From assembly GCA_016125085.1 (NCBI GenBank), contig WGMM01000023.1, forward strand, positions 1-49,513: a stretch of DNA of 49,513 bases, read 5' to 3'. Of the stretch, positions 17,640 to 26,983 are shown piece by piece; position 1 is the first letter of the stretch; every line of letters starts with the position of its first letter. The notes below the pieces were generated by a model. That model was given only the letters and a program-made list of their open reading frames with translations. It had not been told where the DNA came from and did not search any database. This DNA comes from a bacterium. Lineage in GTDB: Bacteria; Planctomycetota; Planctomycetia; Isosphaerales; Isosphaeraceae. A program made the position numbers and the translations under genes.

Positions 17640-18767
17640 TCAAGACTTTGCAGGCTTGTCCGGCCGCAAAAGCCCTGCCATGACGTCGCAATCCAGCGGA
17701 GCCGATTCGCCACGAAGCCACTTCAAATAGGCCACGGCACCCATCGCGGCATTGTCCGTGCAAAGCCACATCGGTGCGATGTGCAGGTGCACGTGGCGTT
17801 TGCGGCAAAGCTCTTCGAGAGCATTCCTCAGGGCCTTGTTCGCCGCCACACCGCCGCCCACCACGAGCCGCCCGTGGCCGGTCGCTTTCAAAGCCTGTTT
17901 CGTCTTGTGCACGATGCTGTCCGCCGCCGCGGCCTGAAAGCTCGCGGCCAGATCGGCAATGAGCTTTTCGGATGCCTCCGGGTCAAGGGCCTTGTACCGG
18001 TTCTGTTCGAAGGCTCTCAACACGGCCGTTTTCAGGCCTGAGTAGCTGAAAACCAGCCGCGATTCCTGCGCGAATGGTCGTGGAAACGCGAACGCTTTCG
18101 GGTCGCCCACCGCTGCGGCCTTTTCGATCGCCGGCCCCCCCGGATAGCCCAGGCCCAGCAGGCTGGCGACCTTGTCGAAGGCCTCGCCCACGGCGTCGTC
18201 CAGCGTTCCGCCCAGCCACGTGACATCAAGCGCCGAGCGGCAATCGAGCAGCGTCGTGTGGCCGCCCGAGACGATCAACCCGAGGCACGGGAAAACCGGC
18301 GTCTCGGGCTCCGCGAGCTGAGCGGCGTAAAGGTGAGCCTCAATATGGTCATAAGTCAGCAGCGGCTTGCCGAGCGTCAGTGCCAGCGTTTTGGCGACGC
18401 TCAAGCCGACGACCAGAGCCCCCACAAGCCCCGGCTTCGTGGCCACGGCGATGGCGTCCAGGTCGTCATAAGTCATTTTCGCTTCAACCATTGCCTGACG
18501 AATGACAGGCAGAATCGTGCGAAGATGGGCCCTGGAAGCGATTTCAGGCACCACACCGCCGAACGGTCCGTGAAGGTCGATCTGGCTGGACACGACATTC
18601 GAAACGATCTTCGGCACCGGCGTCGGGTCCGGCGCTTCGTCAGGTCCGAACCACGGTGATTCGACCACGGCCGCGCCGGTCTCGTCGCAAGTCGTTTCCA
18701 GGCAGAGCATTCGAAATTGCCTTCGAATGCCTGCATCATTGGCGGCTGCCGTTTGGGACGAGTTCAT
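17640..18767 (-). CDS. tsaD: tRNA N6-adenosine threonylcarbamoyltransferase TsaD
   Basis: This 375-aa enzyme transfers the threonylcarbamoyl group to A37 of tRNAs that read ANN codons, working with TsaB and TsaE. The metal site is HIEAH (His141 and His145), and a further Asp lies in CTDNAAM near the C-terminus. The start region has LCLETTCDETGAAVV, and SGGHTTLLD and YPGGPAIEK are family motifs. The start at 18767 overlaps the stop of the glycosyltransferase gene by 4 bases (ATGA), which supports it, although Met20 at 18710 would match the usual N-terminus. An insert of about 12 residues (FGPDEAPDPTPV) follows the first strand. Confidence 0.96.
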   Translation of the reverse strand: MNSSQTAAANDAGIRRQFRMLCLETTCDETGAAVVESPWFGPDEAPDPTPVPKIVSNVVSSQIDLHGPFGGVVPEIASRAHLRTILPVIRQAMVEAKMTYDDLDAIAVATKPGLVGALVVGLSVAKTLALTLGKPLLTYDHIEAHLYAAQLAEPETPVFPCLGLIVSGGHTTLLDCRSALDVTWLGGTLDDAVGEAFDKVASLLGLGYPGGPAIEKAAAVGDPKAFAFPRPFAQESRLVFSYSGLKTAVLRAFEQNRYKALDPEASEKLIADLAASFQAAAADSIVHKTKQALKATGHGRLVVGGGVAANKALRNALEELCRKRHVHLHIAPMWLCTDNAAMGAVAYLKWLRGESAPLDCDVMAGLLRPDKPAKS

Positions 18768-19897
18768 CGGGTCTGCCGCCCTTCCGGAACCGGAGCGAAT
18801 AGCGATTCAAGGCTCGACAAGGCAAGCTCCAGGTCGCGAAACTCTCTCGCTCGAACTCGGCCCCGTTCGCCCAGACGCTCGCGAAGCGATTCGTCCTTGA
18901 TCAGCTCGCTCAAAGTCGAGGCCAGAGCTTCGGCATCGCCGGGCGGTACCAGGCGGCCGCAATCCGGCGAAAGGATTTCCGGCACTCCGCCCAGATCCGA
19001 ACCGACGCTGGGCAGCCCAGCGGCAAGTGCTTCGACATAAGTCAGACCGAACGAGTCAGGCTGCACGTTCGGCTGACAGTGCAGGTCGGCTGCTGCAAGG
19101 ATTGCCGGAACGTCGTCGCGATGGCCCACGAACCTGATCCGGTCATCGATCCCGGCCAATTTCGAAAACGATTTCAATTCTTCCAGATATGCGTATTCCG
19201 CTGGCTTCTGCAAGCCGCCGACAAACCAGCAATTCCATTTCGGATCTGATTTCAGAGTGGCTAGTGCTTCCAGAAGCACGGAATGGCCTTTGAGCCGTTC
19301 GAAACGACTGAACAGCACGATCACGACCGAATCGGCCGACGCTCCGAATTCAGACCGGACTTGCTCGCGGGCTTTCGCAGGATCCTCGATCGATCGATGT
19401 TGCGAAATCGGGTAAATCACCCGGTCGACCGGGCGCCCGAAAGCAGATTCCAGAGCATTCGCAGTAAATCGGCTGTTGGCGATCAGGAAATCGGGCGGAT
19501 GAGCGACGACGAACGACTCCAGGGGCCCGGCACCCCGAAACGGGTCATGGTTCCAGAAAGCGATCGGCTTACCTGCCTTGCGAACGGCAGGTTCAGCCAG
19601 CTTATATGCCCACGAACCATGGGCGACGACACCCTTGATCGCTGGATCCCGGAGCAGTCGGGTCAATTTCCGGCGAGCTGACCAGGTCGTCCAGGGATAA
19701 CGAAATCGTACGGTGCCGAGAAGCTCGGGGGTGATTCCAGCTTCACGCAAACGATTCGCGAGCAGCCTATCGAAACACAGAGCGAATCGATGCCGAGAGC
19801 CGCCGGTCTCTTGAGCGGCCTGGTCCGCAACACACAAAGCCACGATGTTCGATTCGATGCCCCCGAACAGATTGCCGGAATAAACGTGCAGGATCAT
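18764..19897 (-). CDS. Glycosyltransferase family 4
   Basis: This 377-aa GT-B enzyme has the N-terminal glycine loop GNLFGGIESN (8-17) and the C-terminal nucleotide-sugar part with FSRFERLKGHSVLLEAL and DSFGLTYVEALAAGLPSVGSDLGGVPE. The usual E-x7-E pair has Asp as its first member. It probably transfers a sugar to a cell-surface glycan or lipid; donor and acceptor cannot be read from the sequence. It lies between the S41 peptidase gene (51 bases upstream) and tsaD (4-base overlap), so the three likely form one transcript. Confidence 0.88.
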   Translation of the reverse strand: MILHVYSGNLFGGIESNIVALCVADQAAQETGGSRHRFALCFDRLLANRLREAGITPELLGTVRFRYPWTTWSARRKLTRLLRDPAIKGVVAHGSWAYKLAEPAVRKAGKPIAFWNHDPFRGAGPLESFVVAHPPDFLIANSRFTANALESAFGRPVDRVIYPISQHRSIEDPAKAREQVRSEFGASADSVVIVLFSRFERLKGHSVLLEALATLKSDPKWNCWFVGGLQKPAEYAYLEELKSFSKLAGIDDRIRFVGHRDDVPAILAAADLHCQPNVQPDSFGLTYVEALAAGLPSVGSDLGGVPEILSPDCGRLVPPGDAEALASTLSELIKDESLRERLGERGRVRAREFRDLELALSSLESLFAPVPEGRQTR

Positions 19898-19948
19898 TGC
19901 GGCATCGGTTCAGAGGAATCCGTGTTCGGAACGTGTCGGTCTGGCCGA

Positions 19949-21325
19949 TCAGGTGTTGGCGTTCACCTTCGGGGCAGGCGGATTTGCGATCCGCTGCTTC
20001 ACCGTTTCGATCGCCTTGTCCCGCTGCTTGTCCACGAACTTCGCGGCACTCGCAGCGGCTTTCTCACGGGTTTCGGCGTCAAGCTTGGCACCAGCGTCGG
20101 AGGTCGCCTTGCGCTTGCCGAAGACGTTCAGGTCAAGGTCGCGGCGGCCGACAATCCAGTCCACCAGTTCCTTGTCCGTCAGTTTCACTTCCAGGCCTTC
20201 GTTCGGCGAAACGCCCCATTCGTCACTTTGACGGGCGTTCTTGAAGCGGTGGATATTTTTGCCCGAAGGCCGCCAGTAGGTCGCCACGGTCAGCTTCAGA
20301 ACTCCCTGACCGTCTTCCATTTCGATGATGTTCTGAACCGAGCCCTTGCCGAAAGAACGCGTGCCGACGACTGCCGCCCGGTTATGGTCCTGAAGTGCTG
20401 CCGAAACGATTTCGGACGCCGATGCCGAACTGCCGTTGACCAGAACGACCATCGGCACATCTGTCACGACCTTGCTCTTCTCGGCTTCGAAAACACGCTC
20501 GACCGTATTGCGGCCCTTCGTACTGACGATCTTGCCTTCCGGAACGAACATATTGGAAATTTCGACCGCAGCCGGCAGAAGTCCGCCCGGATTGTTCCGC
20601 AGATCGAGAACGAGCCCCTTCATGCCTTGCTTCTTGAGCGATTCCAGGGCCGCCCTCAATTCCTGAGCCGTTTTCTGGGCGAAGCTCGTGATCCGCACGT
20701 AGCCGATCTTGGCATCTTTATCCAACATGTAATCCCAAGAATCGTCCGCGTTGCGGTGGTCACCAAGAACCGTGGGCAGCTCGATAATGGCCCGATTGAC
20801 GTTCAGGTCTTCGGTTTCACCGTCACGATGCCTTACTTTGACCTTCACCGTCGTGCCGGGCTGGCCCTGCATCAGTTCGGTGGACCGGTCAAGTGACATC
20901 CCTTCGGTCGACTGCCCATCGATCTCCATGATGACATCGTCGGGCATGATCCCGGCTTCGTAAGCCGGCGAACCGACCAGCGGAGCGATAACTTTCAGAC
21001 GCCCCACATTATCCGTACCGACCTGGATACCCACGCCGCCGAAAGATCCTTCGATCTGCCGGCGGAAGGACTTCCAACCAGTCGTATTGATGAAGTTCGA
21101 ATGCGGGTCAAGGTTCTGAAGCATGCCGTTCAAAGCCGCTTCCAGAAGCTCCTTGCGTTCGATCGGTCGAACATAATTCGCTTCGACCTTTTCGACGGCG
21201 TCTACGAACTGGCCGTAAAGCTCGAGCATCTCGTCTTTCGGCCTGGCAGCGTCAGTACGAGACCACATGCCCAGGGCAAGGGCCCCCGCCAGAACCAGGC
21301 CGGAAAGGAAGCGATTGTTCGCCAT
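19949..21325 (-). CDS. S41 C-terminal processing peptidase (Ctp family)
   Basis: This 458-aa exported serine protease trims or degrades envelope proteins. It has an N-terminal signal peptide or anchor (FLSGLVLAGALALGMW, 6-21) and a PDZ domain (about 95-165, GSFGGVGIQVG to VRHRDGE). The S41 core follows, with NNPGGLLPAAVEI. The catalytic pair is Ser300 in NGSSASASEI and Lys326 in RSFGKGSVQ, the usual 26-residue spacing. The C-terminus is Lys/Ala-rich and probably helical. It heads the likely operon with the glycosyltransferase and tsaD. Confidence 0.95.
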   Translation of the reverse strand: MANNRFLSGLVLAGALALGMWSRTDAARPKDEMLELYGQFVDAVEKVEANYVRPIERKELLEAALNGMLQNLDPHSNFINTTGWKSFRRQIEGSFGGVGIQVGTDNVGRLKVIAPLVGSPAYEAGIMPDDVIMEIDGQSTEGMSLDRSTELMQGQPGTTVKVKVRHRDGETEDLNVNRAIIELPTVLGDHRNADDSWDYMLDKDAKIGYVRITSFAQKTAQELRAALESLKKQGMKGLVLDLRNNPGGLLPAAVEISNMFVPEGKIVSTKGRNTVERVFEAEKSKVVTDVPMVVLVNGSSASASEIVSAALQDHNRAAVVGTRSFGKGSVQNIIEMEDGQGVLKLTVATYWRPSGKNIHRFKNARQSDEWGVSPNEGLEVKLTDKELVDWIVGRRDLDLNVFGKRKATSDAGAKLDAETREKAAASAAKFVDKQRDKAIETVKQRIANPPAPKVNANT

Positions 21326-22101
21326 GATCGTGGAACCTCGCAGTGCGGACGGACCGGTAGCATATTACTGACTCTTATGTTAACGGCCGGACCGCCACCT
21401 CGGCAAGGGCATTGATTCACGACCGATCGACGACTCTGGAGTGGTGATCAGGCAGCATCCCAATTCGAAGTCGCAGAATTCGATCAAGAACTCAAAACAT
21501 ACACAACGCATTCGATCGCTTCGAAGTTCGAAATCGACCGATCGATCCATCACAGAAATTGCATTTATGATTCCCGGGTTCAACATGATGACAGGGCAAC
21601 CCGGGCTCCGCCGAATTCCGTGGATACGCATTTCGCTGCGGGATCACGGTCGATACAATGACGGATCGGACTGAAACGCCCACACGAAATCACGAATTCG
21701 AAAGTCAGACCGAATTCGATCGAAGACCGCACCATGGCCCGAGAGACAATTCGACCGAATCGGACAGGATTCGACCGAATCGGACATGGCATTATAAGCA
21801 TATCTAATAATGTCGCAGGCTCGAAAATTGTCTGAATGATCTCACCGATAAACATTCCTGGATTTGCATATCCCTTGAGGCATCTCTGTCCATATTAACA
21901 CAAGATCAATGATTAAAAGGAATTACCGAACAAATCCCACTTTGCGGGATTCCCTTTCAGGACGTCCGTTCGTCGCTTTATCGGAGTTTTTTCTCAAAAT
22001 TTCCTCAGTTGGGCGTTGCTCGAAAGGCTCAGCTCTTATACGATCCCGCTCGTCGGTCAGTACGCGTACTCAACTCATGTCGTGTCCAGAAGGAGCCGGC
22101 T
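21326..22101. other. 776-bp non-coding stretch upstream of the S41 and lipoprotein genes
   Basis: This separates divergent genes. I see no reading frame with a credible start and protein-like content. It holds a pair of 12-bp palindromes 20 bases apart (21749-21780) and, just after them, an AT-rich patch (ATTATAAGCATATCTAATAATG, about 21791-21812; split here only as a location). AAGGAG near its end is the ribosome-binding site of the next gene. Confidence 0.6.
21749..21786. promoter_or_regulatory. Tandem palindromic sites, possible operator
   Basis: The near-perfect palindrome ATTCGACCGAAT occurs at 21749-21760 and again at 21769-21780, each followed by CGGACA. The 20-base period is about two helical turns. 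A TATAAG hexamer at 21793 lies 17 bases past the second site's TTCGAC. This fits an operator or a short tandem repeat; no known regulator is recognised. Confidence 0.4.
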
Positions 22102-22311
22102 TTGAAATCGGTGTACAGATCCATTCTGTTCGTGTCCGTAATGACACTGTTCGTCACGGGATGTTCCAGCGAAGGCAATCCGGGCGTAATTCCGGAAAGC
22201 CCGAAAGGCGCAGACACTCACGCTGCGATCGAAAACCCGGCCGGGGTGAAGGAAAAGCCCAAGGTAAAGAAAAAAGCCGCGAATGAGCTTCCGCCGCAGC
22301 CTCCGAAGTGA
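22102..22311 (+). CDS. Small lipoprotein with TTG start
   Basis: The 69-aa product has a signal peptide ending in a lipobox: KSVYRSILFVSVMTLFVTGCSS, with Cys at about 21, so it should be lipidated and anchored to a membrane. The mature part is short, Pro- and Lys-rich (KEKPKVKKKA) and probably unstructured. AAGGAG at 22091-22096 lies 5 to 6 bases before TTG 22102; the longer frame to 22009 has no ribosome-binding site and no signal logic. It lies 116 bases before the DUF1559 gene, a common pairing in planctomycetes. Confidence 0.8.
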   Translation: MKSVYRSILFVSVMTLFVTGCSSEGNPGVIPESPKGADTHAAIENPAGVKEKPKVKKKAANELPPQPPK

Positions 22312-22427
22312 CCGCGGTAACGCTTCGTTTCGATATCATTTCGAACCATCCTTGCCGATGACCATTCAGGCAAGGCCCGAGAACGGTGCACGCGTCCAGT
22401 CCATTCCGATTCCTGGAGGTATTGCTC

Positions 22428-23456
22428 ATGCAGATCCGCAGTTCGAGATCCCGTGGTTTCACACTGATCGAGCTTTTGGTCGTGATCGCCATCATCGCGG
22501 TCCTGATTTCATTGCTCCTTCCTGCTGTTCAGTCCGCACGCGAGGCTGCTCGCCGTGCCCAATGCGTCAACAACCTGAAACAACTCGGGCTGGCGATGCA
22601 CAACTATATGGACGCCAACGGCGTGATGCCGATGGGCGGCTATTTCAACGACAAATCGCCGACTTTGCCGTGGATGCACGGATGTCTGATCGGCCTGACC
22701 GCGTTTATGGAACAAGGCAATATCTACAATACCTTCAACGCAAGCCTCAGGTACTATCAATACCCTGAGAACGACACGGTCATGGCTCACAAAATGACGA
22801 CTCTGGCCTGCCCGAGCGACATCGAAATTCTTGAAGGCAATGACGCCTACACGAAGTTCGCCGCGCCGCGGATGTCGTTCAAGGCCGGTCTGACCAGCTA
22901 TCGCGGCATTGCCGGCCCCTGGACCAACCCGCCTCGAGGCGTCAATCCCGCCGCCACGGCGAACTGGTCAACCCTTCGTGCCAACGGTTTGGGTGTGCTT
23001 TACATGACCAGCGACACCTCGATCGCCAGCATCACCGACGGTACCAGCAACACCCTGATGTTCGGAGAAAGCGTTTACGGACGACTCAGCCAGTCGGACA
23101 AGAACTGCTGGCACTGGTGGATCGCCGGAAACTACGGCGATACGCTTCAAACCACCACTTATGCTCCGAATATCAACACTTCGGTGAACCTTTCGGTCTT
23201 CCCGAACGGGGCCGCGGCGTTCATCATCTCGGCCTCCAGCAACCACCCCGGCGGTGCCAATTTCGTCTTCTGCGACGGCTCGGTCCGGTTCATCAAGAAC
23301 ACGATCCAGTCCTGGCAGCCTGACCCATCCAATAACTACCTGCCCGCGGGCCTCACGGTCACCAACGGCGTTTACACCCCGACCAAGCCCTACGGTGTCT
23401 ATCAGGCACTTTCCACCCGCGCCGGTGGCGAAGTGATCAGCGCCGACTCGCTGTAA
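22428..23456 (+). CDS. DUF1559 protein with prepilin-type N-terminus
   Basis: This 342-aa protein has the type IV pilin-like cleavage and methylation motif [19 protein letters not shown] (from about residue 8, cut after Gly10). A conserved helix with [20 protein letters not shown] follows, then the DUF1559 body. The family's C-terminal signature ([15 protein letters not shown]) is clear. Such proteins are present in many copies in planctomycete genomes and are thought to be pseudopilin-like; their job is unresolved. The start at 22428 has TGGAGGT 7 bases upstream, better than a GTG at 22386. Confidence 0.95.
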   Translation: MQIRSSRSRGFTLIELLVVIAIIAVLISLLLPAVQSAREAARRAQCVNNLKQLGLAMHNYMDANGVMPMGGYFNDKSPTLPWMHGCLIGLTAFMEQGNIYNTFNASLRYYQYPENDTVMAHKMTTLACPSDIEILEGNDAYTKFAAPRMSFKAGLTSYRGIAGPWTNPPRGVNPAATANWSTLRANGLGVLYMTSDTSIASITDGTSNTLMFGESVYGRLSQSDKNCWHWWIAGNYGDTLQTTTYAPNINTSVNLSVFPNGAAAFIISASSNHPGGANFVFCDGSVRFIKNTIQSWQPDPSNNYLPAGLTVTNGVYTPTKPYGVYQALSTRAGGEVISADSL

Positions 23457-23470
23457 ATCGAAGAAAAGAA

Positions 23471-23501
23471 GAGGCGGCGAGGATCGCATCTTCGCCGCCT
23501 C
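23471..23501 (+). terminator. Strong hairpin after the DUF1559 gene
   Basis: Two 14-base arms (GAGGCGGCGAGGAT and ATCTTCGCCGCCTC) pair with one G-T wobble around a CGC loop, 15 bases past the stop codon. No T run follows, so it may end transcription in another way or protect the mRNA end. Confidence 0.6.
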
Positions 23502-23653
23502 GAACTCATATCAAAAAAATGTCATCGTCTTCGCACTTTCGTTTGTGCCAAGAACGATGCAATCGATGTCATGCCCATGCCTGCTCACCATTTCGATCAG
23601 GCATTCGAAATCTCATCTTGTCGATCGTCCGGAAGTCGAAGGAGTTCGGAAGA

Positions 23654-24904
23654 ATGCAACGGCGGAATTTCCTTTCCAGTCTGGCGATCGGCATGGGTGC
23701 GGCTCCCGGTTTCGCTGCGGGATTGCAGGATTTCGCAGAGAGTCTCAAAACCGCAGCGAACGAGACCGATTATTGGAAACGTGTTCGCCAGGAATTCCTG
23801 CTGAATCCAGGGCTTGCCCATTTGAACACCGGCTCGCTCGGAGCGACTCCCCGATGCGTTCTGGACGGAATCGCCGGCATGCTTTATCAACTCGAGGGCG
23901 ATCCGGTTTCGAATGTGTTCGGCCCGATGGGCTATCGGATGGATGCCGTTCGTGCCAAAGCCGCGGAACTCCTGGGTGCCGCGACCGATGAAGTCGCGGT
24001 GATCGAAAATACCACAAGCGGAATGAATTACGTTGCCCAAAGCTTGATTCGAAGCCTGAAACCTGGCGATGAAATCCTCACGACGAACCACGAACACCCC
24101 GGTGGGGCGGTATGCTGGGAATATCTGGCGAAATATCACGGTGCGAAAATCGTAACGCTTACCATTCCTGTTCCGGTACGCGATAAAGCCCAGATTGTGG
24201 AACTTGTCCAGAGCCACATCTCGCCACGTACCCGCGTATGCAGCTTCAGTCACGTGGACACGATCACTGGCATGCGCATGCCGATCGCCGAAATTTCGGC
24301 GATCACGCGTCCTAAAGACATCATTCTGGTGTGTGATGGTGCCCAGGCACCCGGCATGATCAAAGTCGATGTCAAGTCTCTTGGCGTAGATACTTACGCC
24401 TCAAGCAGTCATAAATGGATGCTGGCCCCGAAGGGTTCTGGCCTTCTGTATATTCGAAAGGATATGCAGGACACCATTCGTCCGCTGCCTTTGCATTCTG
24501 GTTATCAGGCTTATACCGGAGCGACAGGCACGCGTAATGTCTGTAATGTTCTTGGTCACGGTCTGGCGATGGAATTTCATTCGACGATCGGATCGCAGCG
24601 AGTCGAAAACCGATGCCGTGAACTTTCGAAGATCATGCGCGAAACACTTTCGAAAAACCCGAGACTTGAACTCCTGACTCCGGCTCAGGACGACCTGGCG
24701 ACCGGAATGGTGTCGTTCAAGCTCAAGAAAGGCACGGCTGGCGACCTGTACACCCGTCTGCTGAAGGATTTCGAGATCATGATCAAAGTGGTCGCGAAGT
24801 CGGAATATAACGGCATTCGGCTGTCCACTCACATTTACAACAACGAAGCGGAGATCGAAAGACTGGCCTGGGCGATCGAAAAGATTCAATCGAACTCCGC
24901 CTGA
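23654..24904 (+). CDS. Class V aminotransferase-like PLP enzyme with Tat signal
   Basis: This 416-aa fold-type I PLP enzyme resembles the isopenicillin-N epimerase/cysteine desulfurase group. The PLP lysine is likely Lys254 in SSSHKWMLAPKGSG, and Asp228 in LVCDGAQAPG should bind the pyridine ring. NTTSGMNY (119-126) would hold the phosphate. The N-terminus has RRNFLSSLAIGMGAAPGFA, which fits a twin-arginine signal, so a folded, cofactor-loaded enzyme may be exported. ATG 23654 follows GGAG at 23641. The reaction cannot be told from sequence. Confidence 0.88.
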   Translation: MQRRNFLSSLAIGMGAAPGFAAGLQDFAESLKTAANETDYWKRVRQEFLLNPGLAHLNTGSLGATPRCVLDGIAGMLYQLEGDPVSNVFGPMGYRMDAVRAKAAELLGAATDEVAVIENTTSGMNYVAQSLIRSLKPGDEILTTNHEHPGGAVCWEYLAKYHGAKIVTLTIPVPVRDKAQIVELVQSHISPRTRVCSFSHVDTITGMRMPIAEISAITRPKDIILVCDGAQAPGMIKVDVKSLGVDTYASSSHKWMLAPKGSGLLYIRKDMQDTIRPLPLHSGYQAYTGATGTRNVCNVLGHGLAMEFHSTIGSQRVENRCRELSKIMRETLSKNPRLELLTPAQDDLATGMVSFKLKKGTAGDLYTRLLKDFEIMIKVVAKSEYNGIRLSTHIYNNEAEIERLAWAIEKIQSNSA

Positions 24905-25018
24905 GTTTCGGCGAAAGACACAAATTGCGACTGGTCGATCGCCTTTCGATACGAATATGCGCCAGGCTCGTTCGCAACGTCTCTGCCAATCGTCACACGC
25001 CTCGAGATCCGTTCAGGT

Positions 25019-26983
25019 TCACTTGCGGACCCGAATATAATGGTCCGTGAGCGATTCATGCAAAACCGGAACCGGGATTCTGGGCATGTGGCAGTTCAGG
25101 CAGTCTTTCGTCGCACCAGTCCTGCAAACGGTCTCGGCCCGAAACTCCGTGGAATTGTCGCGTTTGACTTCCACCATGGGACGGGAATGGCACTGAATGC
25201 ATTTTGACTCGAACGTGACAGTCGCGATCTTTTCGGAAGAATGCGGATCATGGCATGTAATGCAACTGAGCTTGCCCTGGGATTGCGTAAAGCAGCGGCT
25301 CAGCGGAAATGTGACGCCAGCGGACCGTACCCATTTGGGATCTTCCGGACTCGCCCGAATTTCGTTCGGATCACCGACGGTATGGCAATCGACGCACACC
25401 TTGTTCATTCCATGCCCATCAATACCAAGAAGCGACCGGATCGCGAGATCCGGCATTTCGGCTTTCGCCGCGATCAGGTGATTCGAGCCTGGACCGTGAC
25501 ACGATTCGCAGCCCAGCCCCCGATCCCCGAAAGCGGCAGACCGTTCCGTCGCATCTTTTCGAAAATCACGTGGCGACGTCACATGACAGGCCAGGCATCG
25601 CACCACGCCGTCACGCACATGGACTGTCTGCCCAAGTACGTCTTTGGCCTTGTCCGCCTGATCCGCATCCCCCGACGTGCGATCCCAGCCCGAGCCATCT
25701 GGTCCGGAATAATGCGATAAGCGTGCGGCACGGTACTGGCCGTCTCCATCCCGGCCGACCATCGTGACATAGCGTTCGGCCGTTCCGAAGGCGTAATCAG
25801 CCAGCACCCGCAGCAATTCCTGATCGCCCTTCCGGGTCACGATTTCGACACGATCCTGATTCTTTTCGAAATGATGTGTGACTTCAGGATCGTCCGGATC
25901 TTTCAACGGCTTTTCCGGTAAAGGCAATTGCGTGAGCGATGGCCCATGCCGAAACGAATTCGCGTGTCGCGAACCGGAATGATTCCGGACAATCTCTTCA
26001 TGACATTTCGTACACTGCGCTTCGCCCGCGAACGGTGCGGGCTCGATTTCCAGCGGATGATTCTGACGAAAATCGAACGCCTTCTTCTGCAGAGCGCTCT
26101 CCGGACTCGCTTTCCCCAGCTGCAATTCAGCTCTGGCCATCAACCAGGCGGATTCATCGTCGCCATCCGAAATTCCGGAACCTTCGCGTTTCAATATCCC
26201 GGCAACTTCCAGGGCAGAACCGGTCCTCAGCAAGTTTCGGGCGAAAAGCTTCGAGACTCGATCCGGCGACATAAATTCCGTCCGAACTTCGGGGGATATT
26301 TCGAATGCCTTCCGAAGCGAGGTCACACTTCCGGGATAGTTCTCCATCATGGACTGGAAAATACCGCCAAGAAGATGCCCCTTGGCTTCCTGACCTGGCA
26401 TTTTTGCAAGTGACTCAGCTGCGGCTGCCGCTTCTTCGACTCGCAATTTTTGAGCGGATAGAGACGCCAGCGATTCCAGCATCTCAGCGTGTTCGGGATT
26501 CGTATCCAGCGCCTTCTTCCAAACCCCAAGTGCAAGATCGCCATTCCCTTGCCGGGCGATCATCTGCCCGAGCAGAAACCGGTCCTCGGCCAGCATTCCG
26601 TCAAGTTTGATACGGTTTTCGTAGATTGCCGTCGCCAGATCGTCCTTTCCCTGACGCGCCATCGACCTGGCCAGAATCCGCAGAGCCTCGACATCATTCT
26701 TCTCGATGCGAAGCCGGTCATTGGCGAGTTTCGCGGCCGTGTTCCATTCTTTTCGGAGATATGCCGCTTCCGCGGTCGAATTCGGCCCGGAACTGCCGGG
26801 ACGTCTGTCGGACCAGATCATAAGTCCGATAGCCGATATGACGACGAAAATCGAACCGAAGAAGTACTTCCAGCGAAACTGGATCGGCGTCAGGCTTGCG
26901 AACGTCACAGGCGTCCTTCGCGATTGCTGGGTCTGGTTCGCTGGTCGTTCACTACGAACCTGATATCGGGAAACGAGCATCAT
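25019..26983 (-). CDS. TPR protein with seven c-type haem sites
   Basis: This 654-aa membrane-anchored cytochrome has one helix (about 40-57, YFFGSIFVVISAIGLMIW), then TPR-like helices (about 70-290, e.g. ALGVWKKALDTNPEHAEMLESLA). Seven CxxCH sites follow, at about 324 (CTKCH), 463 (CLACH), 492 (CESCH), 530 (CVDCH), 574 (CITCH), 595 (CIQCH) and 628 (CLNCH). The domain layout suggests an electron-transfer protein facing outside the cytoplasm, with the TPR for partner binding. ATG 26983 has AGGAAGG 9 bases upstream and is better than 27010. The redox partner is unknown. It points away from the ceramidase-like gene. Confidence 0.9.
   Translation of the reverse strand: MMLVSRYQVRSERPANQTQQSRRTPVTFASLTPIQFRWKYFFGSIFVVISAIGLMIWSDRRPGSSGPNSTAEAAYLRKEWNTAAKLANDRLRIEKNDVEALRILARSMARQGKDDLATAIYENRIKLDGMLAEDRFLLGQMIARQGNGDLALGVWKKALDTNPEHAEMLESLASLSAQKLRVEEAAAAAESLAKMPGQEAKGHLLGGIFQSMMENYPGSVTSLRKAFEISPEVRTEFMSPDRVSKLFARNLLRTGSALEVAGILKREGSGISDGDDESAWLMARAELQLGKASPESALQKKAFDFRQNHPLEIEPAPFAGEAQCTKCHEEIVRNHSGSRHANSFRHGPSLTQLPLPEKPLKDPDDPEVTHHFEKNQDRVEIVTRKGDQELLRVLADYAFGTAERYVTMVGRDGDGQYRAARLSHYSGPDGSGWDRTSGDADQADKAKDVLGQTVHVRDGVVRCLACHVTSPRDFRKDATERSAAFGDRGLGCESCHGPGSNHLIAAKAEMPDLAIRSLLGIDGHGMNKVCVDCHTVGDPNEIRASPEDPKWVRSAGVTFPLSRCFTQSQGKLSCITCHDPHSSEKIATVTFESKCIQCHSRPMVEVKRDNSTEFRAETVCRTGATKDCLNCHMPRIPVPVLHESLTDHYIRVRK

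Noticed and set aside
21787..21803. TGGCATTATAAGCAT as a sigma-54 promoter
   Set aside because: The GG and GC doublets are 8 and not 10 bases apart, so it does not fit the -24/-12 form.
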